NCBI GenBank assembly: GCA_018350325.1
Contig: JAEVLN010000005.1
Coordinates: 1,436,142 to 1,500,141 of the forward strand
Direction of reading: 5' to 3'
Length of the DNA: 64,000 nucleotides
From: Globodera rostochiensis
Taxonomy: Eukaryota; Nematoda; Chromadorea; Rhabditida; Heteroderidae
The stretch's first letter is position 1; every line of letters starts with the position of its first letter. A program made the position numbers and the translations under genes. The notes under the pieces were generated by a model. It saw only the letters and a list, made by a program, of their open reading frames with translations, made no database searches and had not been told where the DNA came from. Below are positions 30,923 to 41,400 of this stretch, piece after piece.

Positions 30923-31876
30923 ATGGAAAAGTTATGGATTTTAATTTTGGTGTCATTCGTTGAAACAAATTCACTGGACAAAGGCGAATCCGTACAATTA
31001 TTTGATGAAATATTCGGAGAAGGCTGGTGGGACAATGACAAAGACGAAGAATGGAATAAATTAACGCTTGAACACAATTTCCATAACCAAATCGATCGGC
31101 AGAACGCCCAACTTGGACAAATTGAACCCAATTCAACTGATCAGAATCCTTCTCTCACAGAGTCTGATCACTCTGATAATGCCAAAAATGGTGAAGAACA
31201 GAACGAAAATATTGCTGAAGATGAGCGGAAACGTAAAGTAATCGACAAATTCCACGCAATTAAAGACAAATTTAAGCAAAAAGGAAAATATTCAACAAAA
31301 GAATGGAAAAAAACTGAGGAGAAAATTGCTACACATTTAAAAGTCAGCCGCACAAAAATATATGAATGGAAAAAAGAATTTGACTTAAGTCGAAAAGTCC
31401 ATAACTTTGGGAAGGAAAAAAATGAGCAAAAAAATTTAATAGAAAAATTTGATCAAATAAAAGCCGAGTTAACGCGGGACGGATTCAAAAATTCATACAA
31501 AGAAATAAATGAAAAAGTCGCAAAAGAGTTGGGCCTGAGTTTTACAACAATTTACAGGTGGAAACGAAAATTTGGCCAAACCAGTGAGTATTTCGTGCCC
31601 CAAATTTATTATTTATTTATAATTATAAATTCTTTTGCAGAACCAACCCATAAATATTCCCACAGCGAACAAATGGAATTAATGAAACGTTATTATGAAA
31701 TTAAGGACAAAAATCCTAAAAATAGAGACGAGGACATTGCCAAAATGTTGAAAATTGTATCACGCACTTTGGTTAATTGGAAGAGACAATTTAAACGACA
31801 CGAATTTCATCAAAATTCTGTCGATGGGCACGCCGGCTCAAATGTTCAGGAAATTGTGAACTCGGGAAGTATTTGA
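30923..31876 (+). CDS. Secreted tandem-HTH protein, copy E (intact)
   Basis: Exons 30923-31583 and 31641-31876 give about 298 residues. The 57-bp intron (GTGAGT...TTTTGCAG) has no stop and a length divisible by three, so retention would simply add 19 residues. MEKLWILILVSFVETNS is the signal peptide; I chose this ATG because every paralogue starts here. FDEIFGEGWWDND is at about 27-39 and one NSTDQ linker repeat is near 68-85. HTH module 1 (about 100-155) carries IATHLKVSRTKIYEWKKEF. Module 2 (about 165-220) carries VAKELGLSFTTIYRWKRKFG. Module 3 in exon 2 carries DEDIAKMLKIVSRTLVNWKRQFKR. A tail ends NVQEIVNSGSI. The recognition-helix-plus-W pattern is that of transposase/homeodomain-like HTHs. 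Cellular role is unknown; secretion is inferred from the signal peptide. Confidence 0.82.
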   Translation: MEKLWILILVSFVETNSLDKGESVQLFDEIFGEGWWDNDKDEEWNKLTLEHNFHNQIDRQNAQLGQIEPNSTDQNPSLTESDHSDNAKNGEEQNENIAEDERKRKVIDKFHAIKDKFKQKGKYSTKEWKKTEEKIATHLKVSRTKIYEWKKEFDLSRKVHNFGKEKNEQKNLIEKFDQIKAELTRDGFKNSYKEINEKVAKELGLSFTTIYRWKRKFGQTSEYFVPQIYYLFIIINSFAEPTHKYSHSEQMELMKRYYEIKDKNPKNRDEDIAKMLKIVSRTLVNWKRQFKRHEFHQNSVDGHAGSNVQEIVNSGSI

Positions 31877-33483
31877 ATGAAACGATGAGCAATAGAAATT
31901 CACTTTTTTCTTTTCTGATAGAGCTAAATTAGCTATTTATCTAATTAGCTTGGGTTTTTAATTTTATTCAAAAAATTGTTACGAATTTTTTTTTTGTAAA
32001 AAATTAATTTTTTAGTAAATTTACATATAACTTATTCAAGTAAAAATTCGCTGCATTCCACGATTAAAATCACTTTGACAAACAAATTTCCGAACCACTC
32101 CTCAAGACTTTGCACATCGGGATTCTTACGGAAAACATGTGCATGCAACGACTTTTTAGTCAACAGTCATTGATAGGGACCGGATTTTTAGGGTTTTACA
32201 TTTTTTTTTGCGAATAGGGTTTGACGAGAGAAGCACAGAAATCACATTCATTTCGAAAAATTTTGAATTAGAGCGACTTTTAGTCCCTAAAAATCCCTAT
32301 TTCGCCCTTTTTGAGAATAAATCCCTATTTAGCCGTTTTGCGTTTTTAGTCCCTATTTTGACACTTTTTCACAAAATTTTAAGAAAAAAATGCAATATTT
32401 TGGGCATTTTTTCGAAAATTTCTTAAGAAAGATGCAAAAAAAAATTACACCTAAAATCAAAAACTTTTCCGCCCCAAAAATGCACCCCTAAAAAATAACT
32501 TTTTCTTGGACCAAAAGATCCACCCCCCAAAGATAGATATTTTCTGAAAAAATTTTTATTTTTGTTATTTTTTATACTTTTTTACATTGAACTTTTTAGA
32601 AACGAATTGAACCGCTTGGCTTTTTTCCCCAAATCTTCGAATGGTATCATCTTGTTTGTTTGATTGGTTGAGTTAACTTACAAGACTTGCAACTTTTAGA
32701 ATTTCCAAAACCGGGAATTCCAAAATTAACAGATTACCAAATTAACACGATGCGTCATCGTCTCACCGAACAAAATGCATTTAGTGTAACTTTTTAACAA
32801 AATTAAAATTACCTTTAAGGCGTTTAGGTAGATTTTATAAAATTCCAAGCTTTAAATGTTTGGATATAATTGATTTCCTAGTCCGATATCCCGGATCCGG
32901 ATTTGGAAATGACGAGGATCAGGATTTACTAAGATAAAAAACCTGAATCCTGGATCGCTTTGGAACCGGTTCCAATATATGACGTATTGATATGGTTTAG
33001 GGTGATCAGAGTACTTGATTTGTCAAGTTTTTACTGATTGTTGGATGTTTTTTCAATTTTTAAAAATTGGAAATTTTTGTGAAAAGGCCAAATTTTCTTT
33101 CCCTTACATATTCCTAAAGAACTTCAAAAAAAAAGTGGTGTATTTTTAAAATTTTGCTTGCCAATCTCTTAAGAAATTGAGTCAAAAATTTCAAATTTTT
33201 TCGGCGGCGCGGCGCCTATCGCCACCGCCGACCCCCCCCCCCCCCCCCCCTAAAAATTAAATGAATCTAAAAAAAAATTGCATCTTTGATCAAAAAATCG
33301 GCAAAATGTTCACAATTTTTGCACACTTTCTTAATAAAACGTTTAAAATAAATTTAAAAATTCTCGTCGGCGTCTGTCGGCATTGCCGGTCATTTCTTTG
33401 TGATTCTGAGTTATTGAACCAAGTCAAACACGGACAAATAGCATTAATAAAGTTTTGCCATTAAATTTGTATACATAATACAT
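31877..33483. other. No gene; decayed transposon DNA and hairpins
   Basis: The stretch 32170-32420 has the AGTCCCTA/TAGGGACC motifs of a hAT-like end without a visible partner. GCACCCCTAAAAA occurs near 32482. GC hairpins lie near 33202-33230 (followed by about 20 C residues) and 33367-33390. GGATCCGGAT palindromes lie near 32890-32970. No exon is supported. Confidence 0.45.
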
Positions 33484-34176
33484 GGGGAACAGTTCAACTC
33501 GCCGACGCCGACTCGCCGATGGTCGACTCGCCGACGCCGACTCGCCGACATGTCAACTCGCCGACGGTTGACTCGCCGATGGTTCAACTCGCCGACGGTC
33601 GACTCGCCGATAATAGTTCAATCCTGTTTTTATCTATCAACTCAAATTTTTGAATTTAAAAAGTTAGATTTGTAAAAATCTCAATTTAGTTCTGGGAAAA
33701 AATTGCGCCAATCATGAAGAATTGGGGGCCCGACCGAAAAAATGTTAAAAATTTAGATGTTTATAATTTATTTCCCAAAATTTCTTTAAAAATGCATGTT
33801 TTCTAGAGTAAATATAAGCTTAGGGCAGCGAATCCGAGCTCGGGTTTTGCGAGTGTCGAACCCCAAACCCAAATTCGAACATTTTTCAATATTTCAAAAA
33901 CAATTCCTCTTTTTGGGTTGACTAATTTTTTAATTCCGACATATTTTCCCTCTGAACTAGATTGAGATTTTTACAAATCTAACTTTTTAAATTCAAAAAT
34001 TTGAGTTTAGATAAAAACAGGATTGAACTATTATCGGCGAGTCGACCGTCGGCGAGTTGAACCATCGGCGAGTCAACCGTCGGCGAGTTGACAAGTCGGC
34101 GAGTTGACATGTCGGCGAGTCGGCGTCGGCGAGTCGACCATCGGCGAGTCGGCGTCGGCGAGTTGAACTGTTCCCC
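33484..34176. mobile_element. Foldback element with ACTCGCCGAC terminal repeats
   Basis: The left arm (33484 to about 33705) and right arm (about 33955-34176) are almost perfect inverted copies. They begin GGGGAACAGTTCAACTCGCC and continue with tandem 10-12-bp units of GACTCGCCGACG type, then a unique stretch (AATCCTGTTTTTATCT, TTAGATTTGTAAAAATCTCA). The right arm has one extra terminal unit. The spacer is about 250 bp and non-coding. A run of C residues abuts the right end; no target duplication is clear. It has the same architecture as 25154-25778 but no sequence similarity to it. Confidence 0.8.
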
Positions 34177-34309
34177 CCCCCGTCCCCGCCGTTTCCCCCC
34201 CCCCCCCCCCCCGAGCGATTTTCCACGCCTTTCAAACATCATAACTCCTTTGTTTGAAAATTTACAAATTCAGTAACATTCTAGAGCTTAAGTGCTGTAG
34301 AATTAATGA

Positions 34310-34906
34310 TTAAACGAGAGCGTATTTATGTTTTGGTTCTGTAAATGAATTTTAATTTAAAAAAATGGTCTCGAAAAACTCACCGGGTTGGCCAAGTTTT
34401 TGTTTCCACCTGTAAATTGTTGTAAAGGCGAGGCCCAATTCTTTTGCGACAGTTTTATCAATTTCGTGATTATAAGAACTTTTGAATCCGGCCCGCTTTA
34501 ATTCGGCTTTCATTTGATCAAATTTCTCTACCAAATGTTTACGTTCTTCTTTTTCATTGAACATTTTTCCACTTATGCCTAATTCTTTTTTCCATTTGTA
34601 TATTTTTGAGCGATTGACTTTTAAATGTTTAGCAATTTTCCTCTCAATTTGAATTCTTTCTTTTGCCGAATATTTTCCTATTTTCTTAAATTCGTGTTTA
34701 ATTGCGTGGAATTTGTCGACAATTTTACGTTTTCGGTCACCTTCGGCATTGGATTCAATTTGTCCAGTGTGATCAGACTCCGTAATTGTCCCACCAGCCT
34801 TCTCCGAATATTCATCAAATGTTTTGAGCTCCAATTTTACGGCTTCGGCTTTGTCCAGTGAATTTGCAAAGAATGCAAACAAAATTAAAATCCAAAATTC
34901 GTTCAT
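34310..34906 (-). pseudogene. Tandem-HTH secreted family, copy F (module 3 lost)
   Basis: Exon 1 is 34906-34384: a signal peptide (MNEFWILILFAFFANS), then LELKTFDEYSEKAGGTITES. A deletion has removed the WWD motif and the full linker repeat; only GQIESN remains. HTH module 1 (IAKHLKVNRSKIYKWKKE) and module 2 (IDKTVAKELGLAFTTIYRWKQKLGQ) are intact. A 45-bp intron (34383-34339) leads to an exon that encodes only PKHKYALV before TAA at 34310-34312. The third module and tail are therefore missing. The frame that remains is open (about 180 residues), so a shortened secreted two-module protein is possible. It shares its 5' flank with copy A at 16030-16828 rather than with the other copies. Confidence 0.75.
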
Positions 34907-35089
34907 CTTATGATAATTGTTGGGATTTATATAAATATTTTGTAAATGAAATAAAATAAAATAAAAATGGTGAATTTTTTAGCCCGAATAAATGCAAAAT
35001 AATAAAAAAAATTCATTGGAGTCCCTCAGAAAATCAATAAGCTGCCAAGCTTTTCCCAATTTCTGCCAACCCTAAAATGAATTTAATAA

Positions 35090-35850
35090 TTGAACGGAAA
35101 ATTCGATATGGAAAATTGTCAATTATTTATGTGTTAAAGAATTTTTGTCAAAAAATTAAATATTCACAAATTTTATAATTCTAATAAATTTTATTTTGCT
35201 TTGAAAAAAATGATTGAAAGTAAATGTCGCTAAAATCCGGATCCAAGATCCAAGTCCCGGCATAACAAACCAGGATTTACTTTTACATATTTTGAAAATT
35301 AATTAGCAAAATTTCCGAAATTCTACGCAATTTTTTTAATAAAAATTAAAATCGAAATTTTAAAAAAAATTGCTAATAGGCCTATTTTAAGATTCTGCTG
35401 GAGGGGCGGGGTCGGCGGTGCCGATAGGCGCCGCTGAGAAAATTTTGAATTTTTTACTCAATTTGTTAAGTGAATTGCATCAAAATTTAAAAATACTGCA
35501 ATTTTTTGAAGCTTTTCAGGAATTGGAAGGGCTCGGCGGTGCCGAAAGGCGCTGTTGGGAAAATTTATTGAGGAATTTGTTAAGAAAATTGGTCCAATAA
35601 TTGAGTTTTACAAAGAAAAAATTGAACAAACCCGTCTAAAATTAAACCGATAAACCGGTACCCTCGGTTTTCGGTTAGGCCGGTTTTGCTACCCCCGGTT
35701 TTCCGTGTCGGAAAGAAGAAAGGTCTGATGGACGTCGTACAAATGCTGATGATCAAAGTTCTGATTAAAACTTCGAAATTGAAGACGATGGACAAGGCTT
35801 TTTCCATTCATTTTCATTGAAAAATTATATTAATGGAACAAATTTTCTAT
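35090..35850. other. No gene; two GC hairpins
   Basis: Hairpin repeats lie at 35410-35435 (TCGGCGGTGCC, loop GATA, GGCGCCGCTGA) and at about 35537-35553, each with the AATTTTGAATTTTTTACTCA-type flank. CCGGTTTTCGGTTAGGCCGG palindromes lie near 35665-35700. No exon is supported. Confidence 0.45.
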
Positions 35851-35852
35851 TC

Positions 35853-36185
35853 ACAATCGATTGCATTTTTATAAAATGATGATTATTATGGAGTAGGAAT
35901 GCCAGGAATATTGATTCAGTTAAGTAATTATTAAAAAAATATTTATATAATAAATGCACATTTCAATTATGGCTGTCACTATTACTTTCAATAATTTTTT
36001 ATGAATGCTAAATACTATTTATTATTTTTTAAAAGTTGATTATTTTATTATTCTTTATTTAAGAAAATTTTGACAGATTTCTTTAAACAAAAATAATTGA
36101 CAAAGTTTCCATATCATTCAGTAAAAAATTAATTGGAATTTCATATAAATGCCCCTAAATTTAGAGGTTTTTTTGACCAAATAAA
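35853..36185 (+). promoter_or_regulatory. Conserved upstream block of HTH copy G
   Basis: ATCGATTGCA, TTTTTATAAAATGATGATTA, GAATGCCAGGAATATTGATT, ACATTTCAATTATGGCTGTC and, nearer the gene, ATTAATTGGAATTTCATATA are present. The same series, inverted, lies at 43675-44010 beside copy I, so the two loci share at least 330 bp of 5' sequence. Confidence 0.55.
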
Positions 36186-37170
36186 ATGGAAAAGTTTTGG
36201 ATTTTAATTTTAATCTCATTATTTGCAACAAATTCATTCGACAAAGCCGAATCCGTAAAAATAAAATTGGAGGAAACATCACTTAAAACATTTGATGAAA
36301 TATTCGGAGAAGGCTGGTGGGACAAAGATGAAGCCGCCGAAGATTTGAAAATGCCGGCGCCAACAAACTTTGGACAAAATGTCCATCACCAAATCGACCG
36401 GCAGAACATCCAAATTGGACAAATTGAACCCAATTCAACTGATCAGAATCATCCTCTCACAGAGTCTGATCACTCTGATAATGCCAAAAATGGCGAAGAG
36501 ATTTCTTCAAACAAAAAACGTAAGATTATCTACAAATTCCACCAAATGAAAGGCGAATTTAAGCAAAAAGGAAAATATTCAACAAAAGAATGGGTTCGAA
36601 TTGATGAGAAAATTGCTAAACATTTAAAAGTCAGTCGCACAAAAATATTTGAATGGAAAAAGGAATTAGGCATAAGTGGAAAAATGTTAAATAAAAAAGA
36701 AGAACGTAAACATTTAATAGAGAAATTTGATCAAATAAAAGCCGAGTTAAAGCGGGCCGGGCTCAAAAACTCTTATCATGAATTAGATAAAACTGTCGCG
36801 AAAGAATTGGGCCTCAATTTTAGAACAATTTACAGGTGGAGAAGGGAACTTGGCCATACCGGTGAGTATTTTGAGCCCAATTTAATTATTTATTTTTATT
36901 AAGTCTTTTACAGAGCCAAGCCATAAACACTCCCACAGCGAACAAAATGAATTAATGAAACTTTATTATGAAATTAAAGACAAAAAGTCTAAAATTAATG
37001 ACAAGGAAATTGCCAAAATGTTGAAAATTTGCAGAGCCACTTTGTATAATTGGAAAAAACAATTTAAACGACTGCAATTTCATCCAAATTCTGTCGATGG
37101 ACATTTTGTGGAAGAGAATGCCGCGGCAAATGTTCAGGAAATTGGCAACTCGAGTTCGGGGAATATTTGA
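36186..37170 (+). CDS. Secreted tandem-HTH protein, copy G (intact reference copy)
   Basis: Exons 36186-36861 and 36914-37170 flank a 52-bp intron (GTGAGT...TTTTACAG), giving 310 residues. Residues 1-17 (MEKFWILILISLFATNS) form a signal peptide. LKTFDEIFGEGWWDKDEA lies at 33-50 and HHQIDRQN at 67-74. One linker repeat (GQIEPNSTDQNHPLTESDHS) lies at 78-97 with an N-glycosylation sequon. HTH module 1 is at about 110-163 (KGKYSTKEW, IAKHLKVSRTKIFEWKKEL). Module 2 is at about 172-225 (LDKTVAKELGLNFRTIYRWRREL). Module 3 in exon 2 is at about 236-283 (DKEIAKMLKICRATLYNWKKQF). The tail is HPNSVDGHFVEENAAANVQ and beyond. Modules are spaced about 60 residues apart and end in W-[KR]-[KR]. The fold resembles transposase-type HTHs. 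A secreted, nucleic-acid-binding product is inferred; whether it stays outside cells, enters host nuclei or has lost DNA binding is unknown. Confidence 0.85.
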
Positions 37171-37319
37171 ATGAATGTTTATGTTTGGAAATCTGTAGAC
37201 GATTTTTTTATATTTTTCGGCTTTATCCGCAAATAGATTGTTCATTTTTCATTTTCATAAACTTTGAACACTTCCAAGCTTTTTTTATCCACACCCGTCA
37301 TCACGTAACACGCGGTCTG

Positions 37320-37545
37320 GGTCAGTTCGGCGCCGCCGTTTTGGCTTTAAATCTACTTATTTATACGTTAAAAGGAGAAAAAATTAAGTAGTAAGCAAAT
37401 TAGTGCACTAAAAGTGCCATTTTTTTGTGCATATTTCGGCATTTTCGAGCATATATCGGCATTTTTGGCTTATTTGGCCTTTTTTGGAGCATATATATGC
37501 GCATATTTGGCAATTTTTGGAGCATATAAATCCCAGCCCTAATCA
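37320..37545. mobile_element. hAT-like element fragment
   Basis: The sequence is homologous, in inverted orientation, to the left part of the element at 59606-61033. It shares TTTAAATCTACTTATTTATA, AGCAAATTAGTGCACTAAAA and GCATATTT-type subterminal motifs. It ends CCCAGCCCTA, a hAT-like terminus. The other end is missing. Confidence 0.65.
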
Positions 37546-38639
37546 TGACATTGATCACTAGGGACACGATTTATATGGACTAAAAACCTCCCAAAATATG
37601 GACAAAAACCCTCAAAAAGCACCAAAATATGGACTAAAAATGCTCTAAAACTGACCAAATCTTCTCTATTTATGCGAAAATTTATAAATTTTCTTCTAAC
37701 AGTTGTAAATATAATATTTTTCAAATGGTTTTGGAAAATTTTATAAAATATCAAATAAAATTTTTAGGGAAAATGTCGATCTTTGTTGGTGCTTTTTGGT
37801 TCAAGAAAAAGTCTTTTTAGGGGTGCATTTTTAGTTTAAAAAAAATTTTGACTTTTAGGGGGATATTTTTCGTTTTTATTGCATTTCTTAAGGAATTTTT
37901 ACAAAAACTCCGAATTTTTCTTGAATTTTTGTCCAAAAGAGCCAAACAAAATATGAAGTTATAATGAAAAAATGGCGAAATATGGATTTTTCTCAAAAAA
38001 GCCAAACTATGGATTTATATGGACTAAAAAGTCGCTCTAATTGTAAAATTTTTCGAAATGAATCTGTCAATTTCTTTTGTCGAACAAAATGGCACCGGTC
38101 TGTGCAAGAAAAAGGTGCCAAACTTTAATAAAACCTCATAATTCATTGATATTTCTTTTTTAAGTGTCCGTTCGAACCAACCGCATGGCATAAGGAACAT
38201 TTTGGCACAAATTTTTATGGAAATTGTTTTCCAGGCTAATGTTCCAAAATTTGCTGAACATTTTGGCATTTCCCTACCTTATTGCGTGTGTGGAACATGA
38301 ATTTGATTTAAACAAAGGGTCAGTTCCGGTGGACCAATTCAAAGACTATATCAATGCCTGCATACAAGTGCCAACTGCAAAATGCCAAATGTAAAATAAA
38401 TTTTCAAATTGCCCGGAACAGTTTATTGTCGAATTGTGCCGAAAACTTCTTCGACAGAGTCAAATTCGAAAATCACGGGGTTCAGTGTTCAAATTTGCCT
38501 CATGAAGGGCAGTTTCTTGTCGTGGAGTCATACTTCAACCTCTCGTGCTCAGACAAAACGTATTCTTTTAAAGAATTTGTAACAAAATAAACTAAATATT
38601 ATTTTTTTAAGCATTGATCGGACGCATGAAGCGCCGTGA
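37546..38639. other. No confident gene; decayed repeats
   Basis: The stretch 37556-38040 has TATGGACTAAAAA motifs and TTTTTAGGGGTGCATTTT at 37814-37830, in the style of a decayed hAT-like element. The stretch 38050-38600 has better codon-like composition, with a plus-strand open frame of about 78 codons at 38354-38590. It could be the middle of a degenerate F-box-like copy, but I cannot align it. Confidence 0.35.
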
Positions 38640-38826
38640 CGCATTTACTATGACAATTAATTGGCTGTTGGTTCGTTGACCATTTGAGCGCGTCCAATTG
38701 AGCGCGGCGAAACAAAAAAATGGGCGGCCGCCGAAGCGGAGGCGATTGATTGACTTGGATTTTGCTTTTGGCAGTTGGAATCGCATCTCCATTGAGTGCT
38801 TGGACAGGTGACATCGGCGACGGGTA
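38640..38826 (+). pseudogene. F-box-like family, C-terminal fragment
   Basis: One frame reads NWLLVR followed by a stop. A shifted frame gives PIERGETKKWAAAEAEAID and a stop, and a third SWNRIS followed by GACATCGGCGACGG. These match in order the [15 protein letters not shown]...WNRISVKF...LGDG end of the gene at 4514-5581. Several stops and frameshifts show it is dead. Confidence 0.6.
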
Positions 38827-39540
38827 AGGGCGAAAAGTTAATAAATAATGGCCAACTGAGTCCCCGCTGAAAGAGATTCATTTCAGTCCAATGCACATAA
38901 CTTGCTTCAGAGTGATTTAAACAAAAAAACATTTGAATTCCCACTAATGATCATAATTTTAGAATAATGACGATCGATATATACCAGGGTTTAACCGGAT
39001 CCGAAAATTCCGGAATTAAGCAAAAGCCAACCCCGAGCGTATAGATGTGGATGTCGCAAAGCAATTGAACATCGACGCACGGTAGCCTTCGAAGGTGAAA
39101 GTCGTTCCTGTCGCAATCACCAGGGCTAGCTAGGATTTTTAGGATTTAACCAATTTTTTCTGCAGTTTTTTCTCGACAAATTATGCACGAAAAACATGTT
39201 TAAAGTCGAAAATTTCGTCGTTTTAACGATCCTATTCGATCCTAAAATACCTATTTTGGGGTTTTCGATCCTAAATAGGATCGATCCTATTTCGGGGTAT
39301 TTGAAGTTTTTTTTTGAGCCTATTTTGGCATTTTTGGCAACTTTTTTAAACTTTTGTGCCTATTTCGACCTTTTTCAAAAAATTTCTTAAGATAAATGAA
39401 ATAAAATTCGAATTTTTCTTTCCAAGATAACTAATTTTTTCAAATGTTTTATAAAAAAGAAAAATGAATTTTTTCTGCGGATACAGCCGAAAATAATAAA
39501 ATGGAAACAGATTTGGGTGTTTTTAAACATTGACTTTTCA
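38827..39540. other. No gene seen
   Basis: The stretch 39190-39320 has repeated ATCCTA/TAGGAT motifs (CCTATTTTGG, GATCGATCCTATTT) like a transposon subterminal region. No exon is supported. Confidence 0.4.
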
Positions 39541-39553
39541 TTCAAATGGCCCT

Positions 39554-40717
39554 CTAATTGGAATTTTCAATTTCCTGAACATTTGCCGCGGCATTTTCTT
39601 CCACAGAATGGCCAACATTGACAGAATTTGGTTGAAATTGCTGTCGTTTAAATTGCCTTTTCCATCTACACAAAGTATCAGTTCCAATTTCTAACATTTT
39701 GGCCATGTCCGCGTCTCTAGTTTTAGGATTTTTGTCTTTAATTTCATAATAACTTTTCATTAATTCCTTTTGTTCGCTGTGGGGGTATTTATGGTTTGGT
39801 TCTGTAAAAGAATTTAATTAATATTAATAAATAATGAAATTGGTCTTGAAATACTCACTGGTTTGGCCAAGTTTTCGTTTCCAATTGTAAATTGTTACAA
39901 AACTAAGGCCCAACTCTTTTGCGACAGTTTTATCTAATGCATTTTTATATGAATTTTTGAATCCGTCCCGCTTTAACTCGGCTTTCATTTGATCAAATTT
40001 CTTTATCAATTCATTTTTTGGATTTCTTTGGCTTAAGTCTAATTCTTTTTTCCATTCATAGATTTTTTTACGATTGATTTTTAAATGTTTAGAAATTCTA
40101 GCCTCAATTTGATTCCATTCTTTTGCCGAATATTTTCCTTTTTGCTTAAATTCGTCTTTCATTTCATGGAATTTGGCAACAATTTTACGTTTTTGCTCAT
40201 CTTCAGCATTATTTTCGTTTGAAATCATTTCTTTCATTCTTTCTTTACCATTTTCTACATTCTCAGAGTGATCAGCCTCTGTGTTGGGAGGATTCTGATC
40301 AGTAGAATTTGGTTCAATTTGTCCAGAGTGATCAGACTCTATTAGAGGAGGATTCTGATCAGTTGAATTGGGTTCAATTTGTCCCGAGTGATCAGACTCT
40401 GTGAGAGGAGCATTCTGATCAGTTGAATTGGGTTCAATTTGTCCCGAGTGATCAGACTCTGTGAGAGGAGCATTCTGATCAGTTGAATTGGGTTCAATTT
40501 GTCCAAGTTGGGCGTTTTGCCGATCGATTTGGTTATGGAAATTGTGTTCAAGCGTTAATTTATGCCATTCTTCGGCTTTGTCATTGTCCCACCAGCCTTC
40601 TCCGAATATTTCATCAAATGGATTGAGTGGTGTTTCCTCCAATTGTACGGATTCGGTTTTTTCCAGTGAATTTGTTACAAAGAATGACACCAAAATATAA
40701 ATCCAAAACTTTTCCAT
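39554..40717 (-). CDS. Secreted tandem-HTH protein, copy H (four linker repeats)
   Basis: Exon 1 is 40717-39859 and exon 2 is 39801-39554, with a 57-bp intron. This gives 368 residues, the longest three-module copy. The start was chosen at MEKFWIYILVSFFVTNS because it matches all paralogues; an upstream in-frame ATG would spoil the signal peptide. LNPFDEIFGEGWWDNDKAEEW precedes four consecutive 20-residue repeats (GQIEPNSTDQNAPLTESDHS and variants), each with an NST sequon. Module 1 carries ISKHLKINRKKIYEWKKEL, module 2 LDKTVAKELGLSFVTIYNWKRKL, and module 3 in exon 2 ADMAKMLEIGTDTLCRWKRQF. The tail keeps GHSVEENAAANVQEIENSN. No stop or frameshift is seen. A conserved upstream block lies at 40735-40905. 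Confidence 0.85.
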
Positions 40718-40734
40718 TTTATTCAGCACGCAAT

Positions 40735-40905
40735 TGAAATGGGCATTCATACAATATATTCTTTAATAATTATCTCACCCAATATTCCTGACATGTCACT
40801 TTTTGAACCGGAAGCAAATCAATATTCCTGGGGTCTCGTAGAATATTTTCTTTCTAATAAATTCACCATTTTATAAAAATTGCGATCGATTGCCAATAGT
40901 CAAAA
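40735..40905 (-). promoter_or_regulatory. Conserved upstream block of HTH copy H
   Basis: Read on the minus strand it contains CAATCGATCGCAATTTTTAT, AAATGGTGAATTTATTAGAA, GACATGTCAGGAATATTGGG and GAATGCCCATTTCAATTG, in the same order as at the other copies. It also has the insertion CCCCAGGAATATTGATTTGC with CCGGTTCAAAA, shared with 46960-47000 and 55015-55100. Confidence 0.5.
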
Positions 40906-41164
40906 TGATAAATAATTTAAATTTGCCCTGGTGGAAGGAGGATTCCGATCATTTGAATTGGGTAATACATTGATCAGAAAGCTTTTCACGGATCAATCAA
41001 GCAGCGCAAAATTCGTTGGTGGGAAACAGCAGCACGGAGTCCACAACGCCGGAACCTTCGCAGACACCACCCTGGTTCATGCTGACGGGCTGAATTTTTT
41101 GTTTTTTTACAAAATTTCAAGCTCATCGATCGGCACAGACTGTCTGATTGACAGTATTTGATTC

Positions 41165-41400
41165 CCAAACCATGTCGGGGGGGGGGGGGGGGGGTTCGGG
41201 TTCTTCTCAATAAAAATCCACGAAAAATTCGGAGTTCGAGCGCGAAAACCATGTCGGGGGTTCGGGTTCTTCTCAACAAAAATCCACGAAAATTTGTTGT
41301 TCGAGCGCGAAAACCCCGAACAAAAATGTCGGGGGTTCGAGTTTTTCTCAACTAAAATTCCCGAAAAATTCGGGGTTCAAGCACGATAACCTCGAGCAAA
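41165..41400. repeat. About 65-bp tandem repeat with poly-G start
   Basis: Three to four copies of a unit containing GTCGGGGGTTCGGGTTCTTC, AAAATCCACGAAAA and TCGAGCGCGAAAACC. A run of 19 G residues lies near 41176-41194. Confidence 0.8.

Noticed and set aside
35899..35904. ATGCCA motif as a dorsal-gland (DOG box) promoter element upstream of the HTH genes
   Set aside because: Only a minority of the family upstream blocks have ATGCCA at this place; most have ATGTCA. A six-base match is not enough.
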